The notes: a model not told the origin generated them from the sequence alone. Counted from the stretch's first letter, positions 17,751-27,582 are shown. The stretch is DNA of 64,000 nt from Metapseudomonas boanensis (GCF_018704125.1 NZ_JAGTIS010000008.1:124001-188000); one strand, 5' to 3'. Translations and numbers: made by a program.

Positions 17751-18446
17751 TCAGTCGTCGCTGGTGTGCACCTTACGGTGCAGGATCGCCTGGAACTCGT
17801 CGGCGAAGGTGTAGTAGCGACCGATCAGGGTTTCGCCGCGAGCGGCAAAACGGTTGTAGGCGATAACAGCAGGAATCGCGGCGAACAAGCCGATGGCGGT
17901 GGCGATCAGTGCTTCGGCGATACCCGGAGCCACGGTGGCGAGGGTGGCCTGCTGGACCTGGGCCAGACCACGGAAGGAGTTCATGATCCCCCAGACGGTG
18001 CCGAACAGGCCGATGTAGGGACTGGTGGAACCCACGGTCGCCAGGAAGGGCAGGCTCTGCTCGATCTTTTCTTCTTCTCGGGAGATCGCCACGCGCATGG
18101 CTCGGGAAACACCCTCCATGACCGCATCCGGGTCTACGCCGGCCTGCTGGCGCAGGCGGGAAAACTCCTTGAAGCCGGCGCGAAAAATCTGTTCGACGCC
18201 GCTGTCCGGGTCGGGGTTGCTGCCCGCCTGGCGATAGAGCTTGGACAGGTCGATACCCGACCAGAAGCGCTCTTCGAAGGTTTCCAGGGCCTTCTTGGCG
18301 GCGCGAAGCATGTTGCTGCGCTGGAAAATCATGATCCAGGAGGTGACCGATGCGGCCACCAGGGTCAGCATCACCAGCTGCACCACGATACTGGCGTTGC
18401 TGATCAGGCTCCACATGGAGGTATGGTCGACGACGTTGGCTTCCAC
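17751..18446 (-). CDS. tolQ: Tol-Pal motor protein TolQ (GTG start)
   Basis: A 231-residue ExbB/TolQ/MotA-family protein with three membrane helices (about 15-37, 135-160 and 170-195), including GTVWGIMNSFRGLA and TAIGLFAAIPAVIAYN. I assign GTG 18446 because AGGAG lies seven bases before it and the following VDHTSMWSLISNAS matches P. aeruginosa TolQ from its start; the frame extends 41 codons upstream, into ybgC. Its start is 2 bp from the ybgC stop. Confidence 0.96.
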   Translation of the reverse strand: MEANVVDHTSMWSLISNASIVVQLVMLTLVAASVTSWIMIFQRSNMLRAAKKALETFEERFWSGIDLSKLYRQAGSNPDPDSGVEQIFRAGFKEFSRLRQQAGVDPDAVMEGVSRAMRVAISREEEKIEQSLPFLATVGSTSPYIGLFGTVWGIMNSFRGLAQVQQATLATVAPGIAEALIATAIGLFAAIPAVIAYNRFAARGETLIGRYYTFADEFQAILHRKVHTSDD

Positions 18447-18448
18447 GC

Positions 18449-18895
18449 TTAATCTCCTGCAGGGGATAGACCCGGATCGACAGCGAAGGCCGAACGCAGC
18501 ACTTCGGGAATCGCCCGGGGTTTCAAACTGTCGGTACGCACACAGGCGACCAGGAACTGCCCTTCGCAAAGCAGCGCATTATCAGCGACGCGCCTGACCT
18601 GTTGACGAAATCGCAGGCTGGCACGGTTCAACTCGATCACTTCAGCACTGACATCCAACTCGTCATCGAGCTTGGCTGGCGCGAAATAACGGGCTTCAGC
18701 CGAGTGCACGACGAACAGCAGGTTCTCTCCGGCCAGCTCTGACTGGGCAAAGCCCAGGCTTCGCAGACGCTCGGTTCGAGCCCGCTCCATGAACTTGAGG
18801 TAGTTGACGTAATAGACAATGCCGCCAGCGTCGGTGTCTTCGTAATAGACACGGCAACGATGCTGGAAAGGCTGGGCCCCATTTTGCGCGCGCAT
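18449..18895 (-). CDS. ybgC: Acyl-CoA thioesterase YbgC
   Basis: A 148-residue hot-dog-fold thioesterase, first gene of the tol cluster. The active-site region [20 protein letters not shown] (about 16-35) contains the catalytic Asp. Family members hydrolyse short-chain acyl-CoA or acyl-ACP and associate with the inner membrane. tolQ starts 2 bp after its stop. Confidence 0.94.
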   Translation of the reverse strand: MRAQNGAQPFQHRCRVYYEDTDAGGIVYYVNYLKFMERARTERLRSLGFAQSELAGENLLFVVHSAEARYFAPAKLDDELDVSAEVIELNRASLRFRQQVRRVADNALLCEGQFLVACVRTDSLKPRAIPEVLRSAFAVDPGLSPAGD

Positions 18896-18986
18896 ACTCT
18901 AGTGCTTACTCCAAAGGTTGCCAATCCGGGCAGACAACTGTTTTTCCGTCCGTGGTTCCTGAAGACCGCTTTGACCACGGACTTCG

Positions 18987-20039
18987 CTATTCGTCACCCG
19001 CTTCGAAGAGATCAGCGGTCGGGTTATCAGCCATGCGCTTGGGCACATTCAGCCCGAAGTGCAGGTAGGCATGACGGGTCACTACCCTCCCCCTTGGCGT
19101 GCGCATGATATAGCCCTGCTGAATCAGGTAGGGCTCCAGCACGTCTTCGATGGTGTGACGCTCCTCGCTGATGGCCGCAGCCAGGCTATCGATGCCTACC
19201 GGGCCGCCGTCGAACTTGTCGATCAGGGTCAGCAGTAGACGCCGGTCCTGATGGTCGAAGCCACGTTCATCTACATCCAGCAGGTTCAGAGCCTTGTCGG
19301 CGATGGTGCGAGTGATATGTCCCTGGCCGCGCACCTCGGCAAAATCCCGCACCCGGCGCAGCAAGCGGTTGGCGATACGTGGGGTACCACGCGCGCGCCG
19401 GGCAATTTCGAAGGCCCCCTCAGCCTCGATCGGCAAGCCAAGGATGCCAGCGGAACGACTGACGATGGTGGACAGGTCCTGCGTGTTGTAGAACTCCAGG
19501 CGCTGGACGATGCCGAAACGGTCCCTCAGCGGATTGGTCAGCATGCCGGCACGCGTTGTGGCGCCCACCAGGGTAAAGGGCGGCAGGTCCAGCTTGATGG
19601 AACGGGCCGCCGGCCCTTCGCCGATCATGATGTCGAGCTGGAAGTCCTCCATCGCCGGATAGAGCACTTCTTCGACGATGGGCGAGAGGCGGTGGATCTC
19701 GTCAACAAAAAGCACATCACCCGCCTCCAGGTTGGTCAGGAGCGCAGCCAGGTCGCCCGGGCGCTCCAATACCGGCCCAGAGGTGCTCTTGATCGACACC
19801 CCCATTTCGCTGGCAATGATATTCGCCAAGGTCGTCTTGCCGAGGCCAGGCGGACCGAAGATCAAGGTGTGATCCAAGGCTTCGCTGCGACCCTTGGCGG
19901 CCTGGATGAACAACTCCATCTGCTCGCGCACCACCGGCTGACCTATGTAGTCGGCCAACCGGAGCGGGCGAATGGCACGATCCAGTTGCTCGTCACGGTC
20001 GCGGCTGCTGGCGGTGATCAGGCGGTCGGCTTCAATCAT
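18987..20039 (-). CDS. ruvB: Holliday junction helicase motor RuvB
   Basis: A 350-residue AAA+ ATPase driving branch migration with RuvA. Walker [12 protein letters not shown] is near 62, Walker B DEIHRLS near 113, and the C-terminal winged helix includes [13 protein letters not shown] near 310. It starts 6 bp after ruvA in the order ruvC-ruvA-ruvB and precedes the tol cluster. Confidence 0.98.
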   Translation of the reverse strand: MIEADRLITASSRDRDEQLDRAIRPLRLADYIGQPVVREQMELFIQAAKGRSEALDHTLIFGPPGLGKTTLANIIASEMGVSIKSTSGPVLERPGDLAALLTNLEAGDVLFVDEIHRLSPIVEEVLYPAMEDFQLDIMIGEGPAARSIKLDLPPFTLVGATTRAGMLTNPLRDRFGIVQRLEFYNTQDLSTIVSRSAGILGLPIEAEGAFEIARRARGTPRIANRLLRRVRDFAEVRGQGHITRTIADKALNLLDVDERGFDHQDRRLLLTLIDKFDGGPVGIDSLAAAISEERHTIEDVLEPYLIQQGYIMRTPRGRVVTRHAYLHFGLNVPKRMADNPTADLFEAGDE

Positions 20040-20045
20040 GGTTGC

Positions 20046-20651
20046 TTACACCATCCCTTTCAGGGCGCGACGAATCATTTCTTCGCTCGACAGCCCATCT
20101 TCCTTGACGGCGGACACTGCGCGACTGGCCTCCTGCGGCTTGAAGCCGAGGGCGACCAGCGCACTCAAGGCATCATTCTCCGCGGCGGAGACTGCCACAC
20201 CGCCGCGAGGCTCGACCACCAGGGTGGCAATGGCCGGCATACTTTCCCAAGCCTTGAAGCGGTCCTTCAGCTCCACCAGCAGGCGCTCGGCGGTCTTCTT
20301 GCCGACGCCCGGAATTTTCACCAGGGTAGAGGTATCCTGAGCCTGCACGCAGCGTACCAGCTCATCCACTTCCAGGCCCGACATCAGCGCCAAGGCCAAC
20401 TTCGGCCCCACTCCGTTGAGGCGAATCAGTTCGCGAAAGAGCTCGCGCTCGCGCTTTTCGAAGAAGCCATAAAGCAGGTGGGCATCCTCACGCACCACCA
20501 GATGGGTGTGCAGAGTCACCGGCTCGCCCACCGATGGCAGGCGATAAAGGGTCGTCATTGGCACTTCCAGCTCGTAGCCAAGGCCGTTGATGTCAAGTAT
20601 CAGGTGCGGCGGCTGCTTTTCCGCCAAGGTGCCACGCAGGCGTCCAATCAC
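20046..20651 (-). CDS. ruvA: Holliday junction binding protein RuvA
   Basis: A 201-residue protein binding four-way junctions as a tetramer. The N-terminal OB fold starts [15 protein letters not shown], helix-hairpin-helix motifs lie near 75-130 ([31 protein letters not shown]), and a C-terminal domain of about 45 residues contacts RuvB. Confidence 0.98.
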   Translation of the reverse strand: MIGRLRGTLAEKQPPHLILDINGLGYELEVPMTTLYRLPSVGEPVTLHTHLVVREDAHLLYGFFEKRERELFRELIRLNGVGPKLALALMSGLEVDELVRCVQAQDTSTLVKIPGVGKKTAERLLVELKDRFKAWESMPAIATLVVEPRGGVAVSAAENDALSALVALGFKPQEASRAVSAVKEDGLSSEEMIRRALKGMV

Positions 20652-20672
20652 GAATAACGTCCTTTGAAGAGG

Positions 20673-21197
20673 TTACAAACGAAGCCGACCACCACGGCGC
20701 TTGGCACTTGCCAGACCATGGGGAATGAGGCTCTGCCGGTGGTGCGCATGGCACAAGGCAATGGCCAGGGCATCGGATGCGTCGATCTGCGGCTTCTGTA
20801 CCAGCTTCAGCAGGTGCATGACCATCATCATCACTTGCTGCTTGTCGGCCCCGCCGGTTCCGGCAATGGCCTGCTTGACCTGACTGGCGGTGTATTCGGC
20901 AATCTCCAGCCCTTCCTCGGCAGCCGCCACAATAGCGGCGCCACGAGCCTGGCCCAGCTTAAGGGCGGAGTCCGCATTGCGCGCCATGAATACCTGCTCG
21001 ATGCCCATCGTCACCGGGCCGTAGGTCTGGATCACCTCGCGCACGCCGCGAAAGACAATCTGCAACCGCTCATGCAGCACGCCGGCGCCCGTCCGTATGC
21101 AGCCGGAAGCCACGTACTCACAGCCACGACCGGTGTCGCGCACAACGCCATAGCCAGTGATGCGGGAGCCAGGGTCGATGCCAAGTATCAGAGTCAT
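20673..21197 (-). CDS. ruvC: Crossover junction endonuclease RuvC
   Basis: A 174-residue Holliday junction resolvase with an RNase H fold. The catalytic acidic residues are visible as Asp7 in LGIDPGSR, Glu in MGIEQVF near 66 and the pair in [10 protein letters not shown] near 140. ATG 21197 gives the usual length; the frame extends 62 codons further without a plausible start. ruvA follows after 21 bp. Confidence 0.97.
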   Translation of the reverse strand: MTLILGIDPGSRITGYGVVRDTGRGCEYVASGCIRTGAGVLHERLQIVFRGVREVIQTYGPVTMGIEQVFMARNADSALKLGQARGAAIVAAAEEGLEIAEYTASQVKQAIAGTGGADKQQVMMMVMHLLKLVQKPQIDASDALAIALCHAHHRQSLIPHGLASAKRRGGRLRL

Positions 21198-21297
21198 AAA
21201 CGAGGAACTCGAGACAGAAAGCCAAGAGCCGGAAGTGGCGGCACCTGCAACAGCGCAGCCAGCTTCCGGCCCTCCAGACTCAGGTGACCGGTGTCGA

Positions 21298-22047
21298 TCA
21301 GCCGAGCTGCTCCATAATCTCGTCAGGAATCTCGGCGTTGTGGTAGACGTTCTGCACGTCGTCGAGATCTTCCAGCATGTCAATCAGTTTCAAGACTTTC
21401 TGGGCTGTCTCGAGGTCAGCGACAGGTGCACTGATCGACGGGATCATCGCCACTTCGGCCTCGTCACCCTTGAAGCCCGCTGCGGTTAGCGCTTCGTTGA
21501 CCGAAAGGAAATCGGCAAAGGTGGTGTAGACCTCGACCGAGCCGTCCTCCTCAGCCACTACATCGTCCGCACCTGCTTCGAGAGCCGCTTCCATCAGGGC
21601 TTCTTCGTTCACGCCAGGGGCATAGCTGATCTGGCCCTTGCGATCGAACATATAGGAAACCGATCCATCGGTACCCAGGTTGCCACCGCACTTGCTGAAA
21701 GCATGACGTACTTCGGCCGCAGTCCGGTTCCGGTTGTCGGTCATGGCTTCGACGATGATGGCCACACCACTCGGCGCATAGCCTTCGTAGCTCAGCTCGA
21801 CCATGTTGTCGGTGTCATTGGAGCCGGCGCCACGGGCGATGGCACGGTCAATGGTGTCGCGAGTCATGTTTGCGGTCAGCGCTTTGTCGACAGCCAGGCG
21901 CAGACGCGGGTTGTCCGCCGGGTTGCCGCCGCCATGCTTGGCGGCCACGGTCAGCTCACGAATGAGCTTGGTAAAGATCTTGCCGCGCTTGGCATCCTGG
22001 CGTTCTTTGCGGTGCTTGATGTTGGCCCATTTGGAATGACCAGCCAT
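21298..22047 (-). CDS. yebC: YebC/PmpR-family regulator
   Basis: A 249-residue TACO1/YebC protein starting [20 protein letters not shown], with the three-domain family architecture. In P. aeruginosa the orthologue PmpR represses pqsR; other members help ribosomes through polyproline stretches. The pqs genes are not at their P. aeruginosa place in this genome segment, so the PmpR role need not apply. It lies between aspS and ruvC on the same strand. Confidence 0.95.
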   Translation of the reverse strand: MAGHSKWANIKHRKERQDAKRGKIFTKLIRELTVAAKHGGGNPADNPRLRLAVDKALTANMTRDTIDRAIARGAGSNDTDNMVELSYEGYAPSGVAIIVEAMTDNRNRTAAEVRHAFSKCGGNLGTDGSVSYMFDRKGQISYAPGVNEEALMEAALEAGADDVVAEEDGSVEVYTTFADFLSVNEALTAAGFKGDEAEVAMIPSISAPVADLETAQKVLKLIDMLEDLDDVQNVYHNAEIPDEIMEQLG

Positions 22048-22110
22048 AACTCACTCCGTACTCTTCTTGACGGGGCGGCGCGCAACAGGCGCCGCCCGGG
22101 TTGATTCGAC

Positions 22111-23886
22111 TTACTCGGCCTTCGGCTGCTCGCGCAGACGAATATGCAGTTCACGCAGAGCCTTGGCATCCACGGCGCCCGGCGCCTGGGTCATGACGCA
22201 TGCAGCGCTCTGGGTTTTCGGGAAGGCGATCACTTCGCGGATCGACTGGGCGCCGGTCATCAGCATCACCAGGCGATCCAGACCGAAGGCCAGACCACCG
22301 TGCGGCGGCGCACCGAACTTCAGGGCATCGAGGAGGAAGCCGAACTTCTCTTCCTGCTCTTCTTCACTGATGCCCAGCACCCGGAATACCGCCTGCTGCA
22401 TGGACTTGTCGTGGATACGGATGGAGCCGCCACCCAGTTCAGTACCGTTCAGCACCATGTCATAGGCACGGGACAGGGCGGCAGCCGGATTGGCTTCCAG
22501 CTCTTGCGGGGAGCACTTGGGCGAGGTGAAAGGGTGGTGCAACGAAGTCAGGCTGCCGTCGTCGTTCTCTTCGAACATCGGGAAGTCCACGACCCACATC
22601 GGCGCCCACTCCTTCGTGAGCAGCTTCAGGTCATGGCCGACCTTGATGCGCAGTGCGCCCAGGGCTTCGCTGACGACTTTGGCGCGGTCAGCGCCGAAGA
22701 ACACGATGTCGCCATCCTGAGCATTCACGCGATCGAGGATCACGTTGAGGTTGGCCTCGGGGATGAACTTGACGATCGGGGACTGCAGGCCCTCGACACC
22801 TTTGGCGCGCTCGTTGACCTTGATGTAGGCCAGGCCTTTGGCGCCGTAAATGCCGACAAACTTTGTGTAGTCGTCGATCTGGCTCCGCGGCATGCTGGCG
22901 GCGCCAGGCACACGGAGGGCGGCAACGCGGCCTTTCGGATCGTTGGCCGGGCCACTGAACACCTTGAATTCGACTTCCTTGAGCTGGTCGGCGACGTCGA
23001 CCAGCTCCAACGGAATGCGCAGGTCCGGTTTGTCGGAACCGTAGCGACGCATGGCCTCTTCGAAGGTCATGTGCGGGAACTCATCGAATTCCAGGCCCAG
23101 CACTTCCTTGAACAGCTTGCGGATCATGTTCTCGGTGATGCCCATGATGTCGCTTTCATCGAGGAAGCTGGTCTCGATGTCGATCTGGGTGAATTCCGGC
23201 TGGCGATCGGCGCGCAAGTCTTCATCACGGAAGCACTTGGCGATCTGGTAGTAACGGTCAAAGCCAGCCACCATCAGCAACTGCTTGAACAGCTGCGGAG
23301 ATTGCGGCAGAGCGAAGAAGCTGCCCGCATGGGTGCGGCTCGGCACCAGATAGTCGCGCGCGCCCTCTGGAGTTGCGCGGGTCAGAATCGGCGTCTCGAC
23401 ATCGAGGAAACCGTTTTCGTCAAGGTAGCGACGGATGCTGCTGGTAATGCTTGAGCGCAGCTTCAACTTGGCGGCCATTTCCGGGCGGCGCAGGTCGATG
23501 AAGCGGTAACGCAGGCGGGTCTCCTCGCCCACATCGGAGTATTCGTCCAGCGGGAACGGCGGAGTCTCGGCCTGGTTCAGCACTTCCAGTTCGTAGCCAA
23601 GCACTTCGATGGCGCCAGAGGGCATGTTCGGATTGACTGCGCCGGCCGGGCGCAGACGCACTTTGCCGGTAATCTTGACGACATATTCGCTGCGCACGCG
23701 GTCAGCCCGAGCGAAAGTTTCCTCACGGTCAGGGTCGAAAACTACCTGGGCCAGGCCTTCGCGATCGCGGATATCGAGGAAAATGACCCCACCGTGGTCA
23801 CGGCGACGGTGTACCCATCCGCAGAGGGTGACTTCCTGGCCGTCCAGGCTCTCGTTCAGTTGGCCGCAATAGTGGCTGCGCATCAT
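22111..23886 (-). CDS. aspS: Aspartyl-tRNA synthetase
   Basis: A 591-residue bacterial-type class II synthetase. The N-terminal OB fold (1-105) binds the anticodon, class II motif 2 [18 protein letters not shown] is near 217, the bacterial GAD insertion spans about 290-420, and motif 3 [13 protein letters not shown] is near 530. P. aeruginosa AspRS also charges tRNA-Asn, with later amidation by GatCAB; the same is likely here. I chose MMRSHYCGQ at 23886. It follows the zinc-ribbon gene by 43 bp. Confidence 0.98.
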   Translation of the reverse strand: MMRSHYCGQLNESLDGQEVTLCGWVHRRRDHGGVIFLDIRDREGLAQVVFDPDREETFARADRVRSEYVVKITGKVRLRPAGAVNPNMPSGAIEVLGYELEVLNQAETPPFPLDEYSDVGEETRLRYRFIDLRRPEMAAKLKLRSSITSSIRRYLDENGFLDVETPILTRATPEGARDYLVPSRTHAGSFFALPQSPQLFKQLLMVAGFDRYYQIAKCFRDEDLRADRQPEFTQIDIETSFLDESDIMGITENMIRKLFKEVLGLEFDEFPHMTFEEAMRRYGSDKPDLRIPLELVDVADQLKEVEFKVFSGPANDPKGRVAALRVPGAASMPRSQIDDYTKFVGIYGAKGLAYIKVNERAKGVEGLQSPIVKFIPEANLNVILDRVNAQDGDIVFFGADRAKVVSEALGALRIKVGHDLKLLTKEWAPMWVVDFPMFEENDDGSLTSLHHPFTSPKCSPQELEANPAAALSRAYDMVLNGTELGGGSIRIHDKSMQQAVFRVLGISEEEQEEKFGFLLDALKFGAPPHGGLAFGLDRLVMLMTGAQSIREVIAFPKTQSAACVMTQAPGAVDAKALRELHIRLREQPKAE

Positions 23887-23929
23887 GGTCGTGTTTCGCT
23901 TCTCTTGAGTCTTGAATTCGTCGGGCCGC

Positions 23930-24199
23930 TCAGTCAGCGGCGGAACATCCAGCGGCGACACAGCCACCTGCCGGACAGGCCGGGGCGGCATCGCCAGCGG
24001 CCAGGTTCTTCTTCGCGCCGGTCTTGAAGTCAGTCTCGTACCAACCCCCGCCCTTGAGGCGGAACCCTGGCAAGGAGAGCATTTTCTTCAACTCGGGCGC
24101 CTTGCAGGTCGGACAATCGACCAACGGTGCATCGCTGAACTTCTGGATCGCTTCCAGCTGATGGCCACAGGAAGCGCACTGATACTCATAAATAGGCAT
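23930..24199 (-). CDS. FmdB-family zinc-ribbon protein
   Basis: An 89-residue protein with an FmdB zinc ribbon formed by Cys8/Cys11 and Cys29/Cys32 (CASC, CPTC). The Ala/Gly-rich tail holds three more cysteines ([12 protein letters not shown]), which could bind a metal. Family function is not established. Start MPIYEYQC at 24199 is standard. It is the first gene before aspS. Confidence 0.9.
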   Translation of the reverse strand: MPIYEYQCASCGHQLEAIQKFSDAPLVDCPTCKAPELKKMLSLPGFRLKGGGWYETDFKTGAKKNLAAGDAAPACPAGGCVAAGCSAAD

Positions 24200-24573
24200 C
24201 TGCCGACTCCGGTCATCGGTGCAAACGAGCCGCAAGCCGAGGCTAGGCGGCAAAGCGCGCGATTATATAGGTTTAATCGCCGCCGCGCAGCCGCCCCTCA
24301 CCCCATCCCAACCAGCCATCCGACACAACAAGGTACAACGACAACTGGCCGGATCCGCTAGCCCCTCCAGGCAAACACTGAGAGCGGGAAGCAGCTTCAG
24401 CTCAATCAGCCCACCCCCCGCCGCACCAGAAAATGGTTGAATCCAAGGCCTGCCAATTACTTCTAACCATTGCCTCCATTGGCTCAAGCCAAGGCCGAGC
24501 CGCAATCACCCTGTGCTAGTCTGTGGCCATCATCGGGCCAGCCAAGCCCGCAGCCACCCAGAGGAGAACTGGT
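24200..24573. other. Intergenic region between the divergent FmdB and dps genes
   Basis: There are 374 bp with no convincing gene; an 80-codon open frame on the minus strand lacks family resemblance and a ribosome site. It holds the candidate FmdB/aspS promoter at 24262-24267 and, 90 bp before dps, the small palindrome TTGGCTCAAGCCAA (24479-24492), a possible regulator site for dps. Confidence 0.5.
24262..24267 (-). promoter_or_regulatory. Candidate -10 box for the FmdB-aspS transcript
   Basis: A perfect TATAAT on the minus strand inside a palindromic context (GCGATTA / TAATCGC). It lies 63 bp before the FmdB start codon. No good -35 is seen, so the call rests on the -10 box alone. Confidence 0.4.
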
Positions 24574-25044
24574 ATGGAAATCAATATTGGAATCGCCGAG
24601 CAGGACCGCGCAGCCATTGCCGAAGGACTGTCGCGCCTGCTGGCCGACACCTATACCCTCTACCTGAAGACCCACAACTTCCACTGGAATGTCACAGGCC
24701 CCATGTTCAACACGCTGCACCTCATGTTCGAAGGGCAGTACAACGAACTGGCCCTGGCGGTGGATGCCATCGCCGAACGTATTCGCGCACTCGGCTTCCC
24801 GGCTCCGGGAACATACGCTGCCTATGCCCGACTGTCCTCCATCAAAGAGGAGGAAGGCGTCCCCAGCGCCGAGGACATGATCAGGCAACTGGTCCAGGGC
24901 CAGGAAGCGGTCGTACGCACAGCGCGCGGTATTTTCCCGCTGCTGGACAAGGTCAGCGACGAGCCCACTGCGGACCTGCTGACCCAGCGCATGCAAGTGC
25001 ACGAGAAAACCGCCTGGATGCTGCGCAGCCTCCTGGCAGCCTGA
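24574..25044 (+). CDS. dps: Dps-family DNA-protecting ferritin
   Basis: A 156-residue miniferritin that stores iron using peroxide and shields DNA in stress. Ferroxidase residues of the family are present: His37, His49, Glu53 and, across the subunit interface, Asp64 and Glu68. AGGAG lies nine bases before ATG 24574. A terminator follows. The GGDEF gene downstream starts 108 bp later and is probably separate. Confidence 0.95.
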   Translation: MEINIGIAEQDRAAIAEGLSRLLADTYTLYLKTHNFHWNVTGPMFNTLHLMFEGQYNELALAVDAIAERIRALGFPAPGTYAAYARLSSIKEEEGVPSAEDMIRQLVQGQEAVVRTARGIFPLLDKVSDEPTADLLTQRMQVHEKTAWMLRSLLAA

Positions 25045-25060
25045 GCCAGCCAACCAGTAC

Positions 25061-25086
25061 GGAAGGCCCTGTTTTCCGGGCCTTCC
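25061..25086 (+). terminator. Stem-loop downstream of dps
   Basis: GGAAGGCCC (25061-25069) and GGGCCTTCC (25078-25086) form a perfect 9-bp stem 17 bp after the dps stop. The following T-content is poor, so termination may be partial. Confidence 0.6.
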
Positions 25087-25151
25087 GCTATGCGACGAGA
25101 GCCTCGCTGTTCTATGCTCTGCCAACTCGAAAAATCGCAACAGTGAAGTGC

Positions 25152-26219
25152 ATGAGCCAGCCTCCGAAACATCCGTCGCTGCTTGAGCTTTACCCCGAAG
25201 AAACCCGAGAAGCCGCCGACCTGCTAAAGCAGGCCGTGCCGCTGATGGTGCGCCACGCAATTCCCCCAAACCCAGTGCACTATGCACTTTGGTACACCTA
25301 CAGCAAGGGCATGATGCCCGATCTGAATCGTCGCCTCGACAAGATCGTCAGTGACTTCGACGTCTTTCCGCCCGAGTCTGCCCTGAAGCTGTTTCGCGAC
25401 TACATCATCCGCGGAGAGCTTGAGGAGGCTCGCACAGGGCAGCAGCAGGTCATCGATCTGGTGGACGATATCGAGGGCGACGTTTCGCGCAGCGTCAGTG
25501 GCAGTCATTCCTATCAGACCAGCCTCGCTGCGGGCCTGGCCGCACTGCACGAACCGATCATCGACGACCTCCCAAACGTGCTCAGCCAGTTGCAACAAAG
25601 CACCCAGATCATGCAAGAGCAGCAGGAGCAGTTCCTCTATCGACTCCGCGCCGCCCAGTCAGAAATCCAGCACCTGCGTAATCAGCTGGAACGCGCTCAA
25701 CTGGCTGCAACGCTCGATGGCCTGACGCAAGTCTTCAATCGGCAGGCATTCACCCGCCTGCTCGAGCAATCACTCAACAATGGGCATCAGGGCCTTGCCC
25801 TGGTAATGCTCGATATCGATCACTTCAAACAGTTCAACGACCAGTTCGGCCACCCCCTGGGCGATCGCGTTCTGCAACACGTGGGACAACTGTTGCGCGA
25901 CCTGCTCCCCCCTCGCGCCATGGCCGCGCGGTACGGCGGCGAGGAATTCTGCATCATTCTGCGTGACTGCAAGGACCTCGAAGTGGCACGCAACTTTGCC
26001 GAACAGCTACGCAGCAAGGTTCAGGCACTTCGAGTGAAGGTGCGGCGTACCGATCAGGTGCTCGACACCATTACCGCCAGCTTCGGGATGGCCCTGGCCG
26101 AGCCATGCGATACGGTGGAAACCCTGATAACCCGCGCCGACGATGCGCTCTACCAAGCCAAGCGCAATGGACGCAACCAGGTTCATCCGGCACTCAAGGA
26201 GCCGGTGCCAAGCGCTTGA
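25152..26219 (+). CDS. GGDEF diguanylate cyclase
   Basis: A 355-residue cytosolic protein; no membrane segment is seen. The N-terminal helical region (about 1-150) is not a domain I recognise and is followed by a coiled coil near 150-185 (FLYRLRAAQSEIQHLRNQLE). The GGDEF domain (about 185-345) has an active-type GGEEF in RYGGEEFCIIL and the LDIDHFKQFND metal site. The RxxD inhibitory site usually found before the motif is absent (PPRAMAARYGG), so product inhibition by c-di-GMP is not expected through it. The start MSQPPKHPS is preferred; the frame is open far upstream through dps. Confidence 0.92.
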   Translation: MSQPPKHPSLLELYPEETREAADLLKQAVPLMVRHAIPPNPVHYALWYTYSKGMMPDLNRRLDKIVSDFDVFPPESALKLFRDYIIRGELEEARTGQQQVIDLVDDIEGDVSRSVSGSHSYQTSLAAGLAALHEPIIDDLPNVLSQLQQSTQIMQEQQEQFLYRLRAAQSEIQHLRNQLERAQLAATLDGLTQVFNRQAFTRLLEQSLNNGHQGLALVMLDIDHFKQFNDQFGHPLGDRVLQHVGQLLRDLLPPRAMAARYGGEEFCIILRDCKDLEVARNFAEQLRSKVQALRVKVRRTDQVLDTITASFGMALAEPCDTVETLITRADDALYQAKRNGRNQVHPALKEPVPSA

Positions 26220-26365
26220 ATTGAGAACCCCAGCCCTTTGCTGTTAAATACGCCCCGTGCCGCGATCTCGATACCAGGATCCCGGCATAGGCCAGTGTCT
26301 GCGTCCATTTCTTGCCCAGACTGCTCCTGGGTTTCAGGCAGACACGGCTCTTCCGCTGATGATTC

Positions 26366-26992
26366 ATGTCGAAGGTGAGCCCATTGAACATCTTGAAAAT
26401 CGTCCATCTCCTGACGGGCGCTGCTGCTTTGTTTTTGTCTTTCATCCCAAGCCTGCGCACCGATACTCTGCCTTACCTGCAACAACCGGATGCCGTCTAC
26501 CTAGCACTGTTCGGCCTGCTCAACCTTCTACTGGCCCCCGTCGTTCCAGCGTGGTCGAAAGGCTCTCGCAACCAGCTCCAGAGCCTGGTTTCCGCACTTC
26601 TGGTGCTGTCTGTCATCCTGCAAACGCTGATCCTTCTGGCACCACTGACCACCATCAGTGAACAACCTGCCATCCTGATCAGCATTTCTAGTGCGATCCT
26701 GGCAATCGCACTGCACCTGGGAGTCAACCTGCGCAAAGTCACACAGACTGCCCTCCTCTCCCAGGACATGAGCAATCGCGAAACCGGCACAGTGAAATGG
26801 TTCAACACCTCCAAAGGGTTCGGCTTCATCTCCCGAGACTCGGGGGACGATATCTTCGTGCACTTCCGCGCCATCCGAGGCGAAGGCCACCGCGTACTGA
26901 TCGAAGGACAGCGTGTTGAGTTCTCGGTCATTCAACGCGACAAAGGCCTGCAAGCGGAGGACGTAATCGCCGCTCAGCCCACCCGACGCTGA
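26366..26992 (+). CDS. Membrane protein fused to a cold-shock domain
   Basis: A 208-residue two-part protein. Residues 1-125 contain four predicted membrane helices (about 9-29, 43-62, 73-94, 101-121). Residues 136-204 form a complete cold-shock nucleic-acid-binding domain with RNP1 KGFGFI and RNP2 DIFVHF. The C-terminal part begins [13 protein letters not shown], exactly like a free-standing cold-shock protein, so translation from an internal ATG (26768) is conceivable, though its ribosome site is poor. P. aeruginosa has a similar gene beside dps. The architecture suggests RNA or DNA binding at the membrane face; function is unknown. Confidence 0.88.
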   Translation: MSKVSPLNILKIVHLLTGAAALFLSFIPSLRTDTLPYLQQPDAVYLALFGLLNLLLAPVVPAWSKGSRNQLQSLVSALLVLSVILQTLILLAPLTTISEQPAILISISSAILAIALHLGVNLRKVTQTALLSQDMSNRETGTVKWFNTSKGFGFISRDSGDDIFVHFRAIRGEGHRVLIEGQRVEFSVIQRDKGLQAEDVIAAQPTRR

Positions 26993-27009
26993 ATAGCGTC
27001 AATGACACG

Positions 27010-27027
27010 AAAAAGCCCGCCTAATGG
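27010..27027. terminator. Left half of a terminator split by an inserted element
   Basis: AAAAAGCCCGCCTAATGG is one arm and the loop of a terminator; the other arm, GGCGGGCTTTTT, is at 27352-27363. Without the 318-bp insertion and one copy of the duplicated CCTAATGG the halves join into a perfect 12-bp-stem bidirectional terminator between the convergent cold-shock and slyX genes. Confidence 0.75.
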
Positions 27028-27107
27028 TGTAATGCTGTTCACTTAGGCATTGGCGACAGCGCATAGGAGGAGGAGCGTGATCGGCCTTCGGAGCAGTCTG
27101 CCACCTC

Positions 27108-27166
27108 GTAGCCCGGATGAATCCGGGTGCAGGGGTTGGACTTTTCCCCGATTTCATCCGGACTAC
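27108..27166. repeat. Inverted repeat inside the element
   Basis: GTAGCCCGGATGAAT (27108-27122) and an imperfect complement (27151-27166, ending ATCCGGACTAC) form a long hairpin with a 28-nt loop. Confidence 0.65.
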
Positions 27167-27181
27167 CAAGCTGAAGGCCCC

Positions 27182-27238
27182 GTAGGAGCGAGCTCTGCTC
27201 GCGAAGGAGGCGGGTTCGCGAGCAGAGCTCGCTCCTAC
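27182..27238. repeat. Paired REP sequence with 24-bp arms
   Basis: The arms 27182-27205 (starting GTAGGAGCGAGCTC) and 27215-27238 (ending GAGCTCGCTCCTAC) are perfectly complementary around a 9-nt spacer. This is the common pseudomonad REP type; a diverged pair lies at 45663-45721. Confidence 0.85.
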
Positions 27239-27375
27239 GAGAGATACCTGCCCAACAGAAACAACTTCGTGATGATGTAAAACCAAAAACGCCGCCCTCC
27301 TGCCGAAGGAAAAGCGGCGTATTTTCTTATGTGAACAGCATTACGCCTAATGGCGGGCTTTTTCATGAAAGCCGA

Positions 27376-27582
27376 TCAATAGTGAGGCGGCGGCGCCTCA
27401 TCCTCGACTGAACCGAACTGACTGAGCAATTCCTCCTGACGCCTGGCCAGCGCAGCAAGTTGCAGCTGCATCCGATCGACGACGCGCTGCTGAGCGATCA
27501 AGACATCGTTGAGGGCTTGGATAGTGTCATCCTGAAACGCCAAACGGCTTTCAAGATCCGCAATACGCATTTCCAGGCTCAT
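27376..27582 (-). CDS. slyX: SlyX-family coiled-coil protein
   Basis: A 68-residue protein, largely one coiled coil ([20 protein letters not shown]), ending in the typical PPPHY tail. Its molecular function is unknown. The HIT gene ends 3 bp upstream, so the two are co-transcribed. Its terminator has been split by the element at 27028-27345. Confidence 0.9.
   Translation of the reverse strand: MSLEMRIADLESRLAFQDDTIQALNDVLIAQQRVVDRMQLQLAALARRQEELLSQFGSVEDEAPPPHY

Larger units (their letters stand above)
27028..27345. mobile_element. MITE-like 318-bp non-autonomous transposable element
   Basis: The ends are inverted repeats: TGTAATGCTGTTCACTTA (27028-27045) against the reverse complement of 27328-27345, differing at the outermost base and near the inner end. 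The element is flanked by an 8-bp direct duplication, CCTAATGG (27020-27027 and 27346-27353). No transposase is encoded. The end sequence resembles the inverted repeats of IS4-group elements as I remember them. Inside lie two inverted-repeat modules and, near the right end, a terminator-like hairpin, ACGCCGC...GCGGCGT (27289-27320) followed by ATTTTCTT. Confidence 0.75.

Noticed and set aside
24263-24505. 80-codon minus-strand open frame between the FmdB and dps genes
   Set aside because: No ribosome site and no family resemblance; it covers the likely promoter region.
27008-27365. CRISPR-like array
   Set aside because: The repeats are inverted pairs of two kinds within one short element, with no regular spacers and no cas genes.
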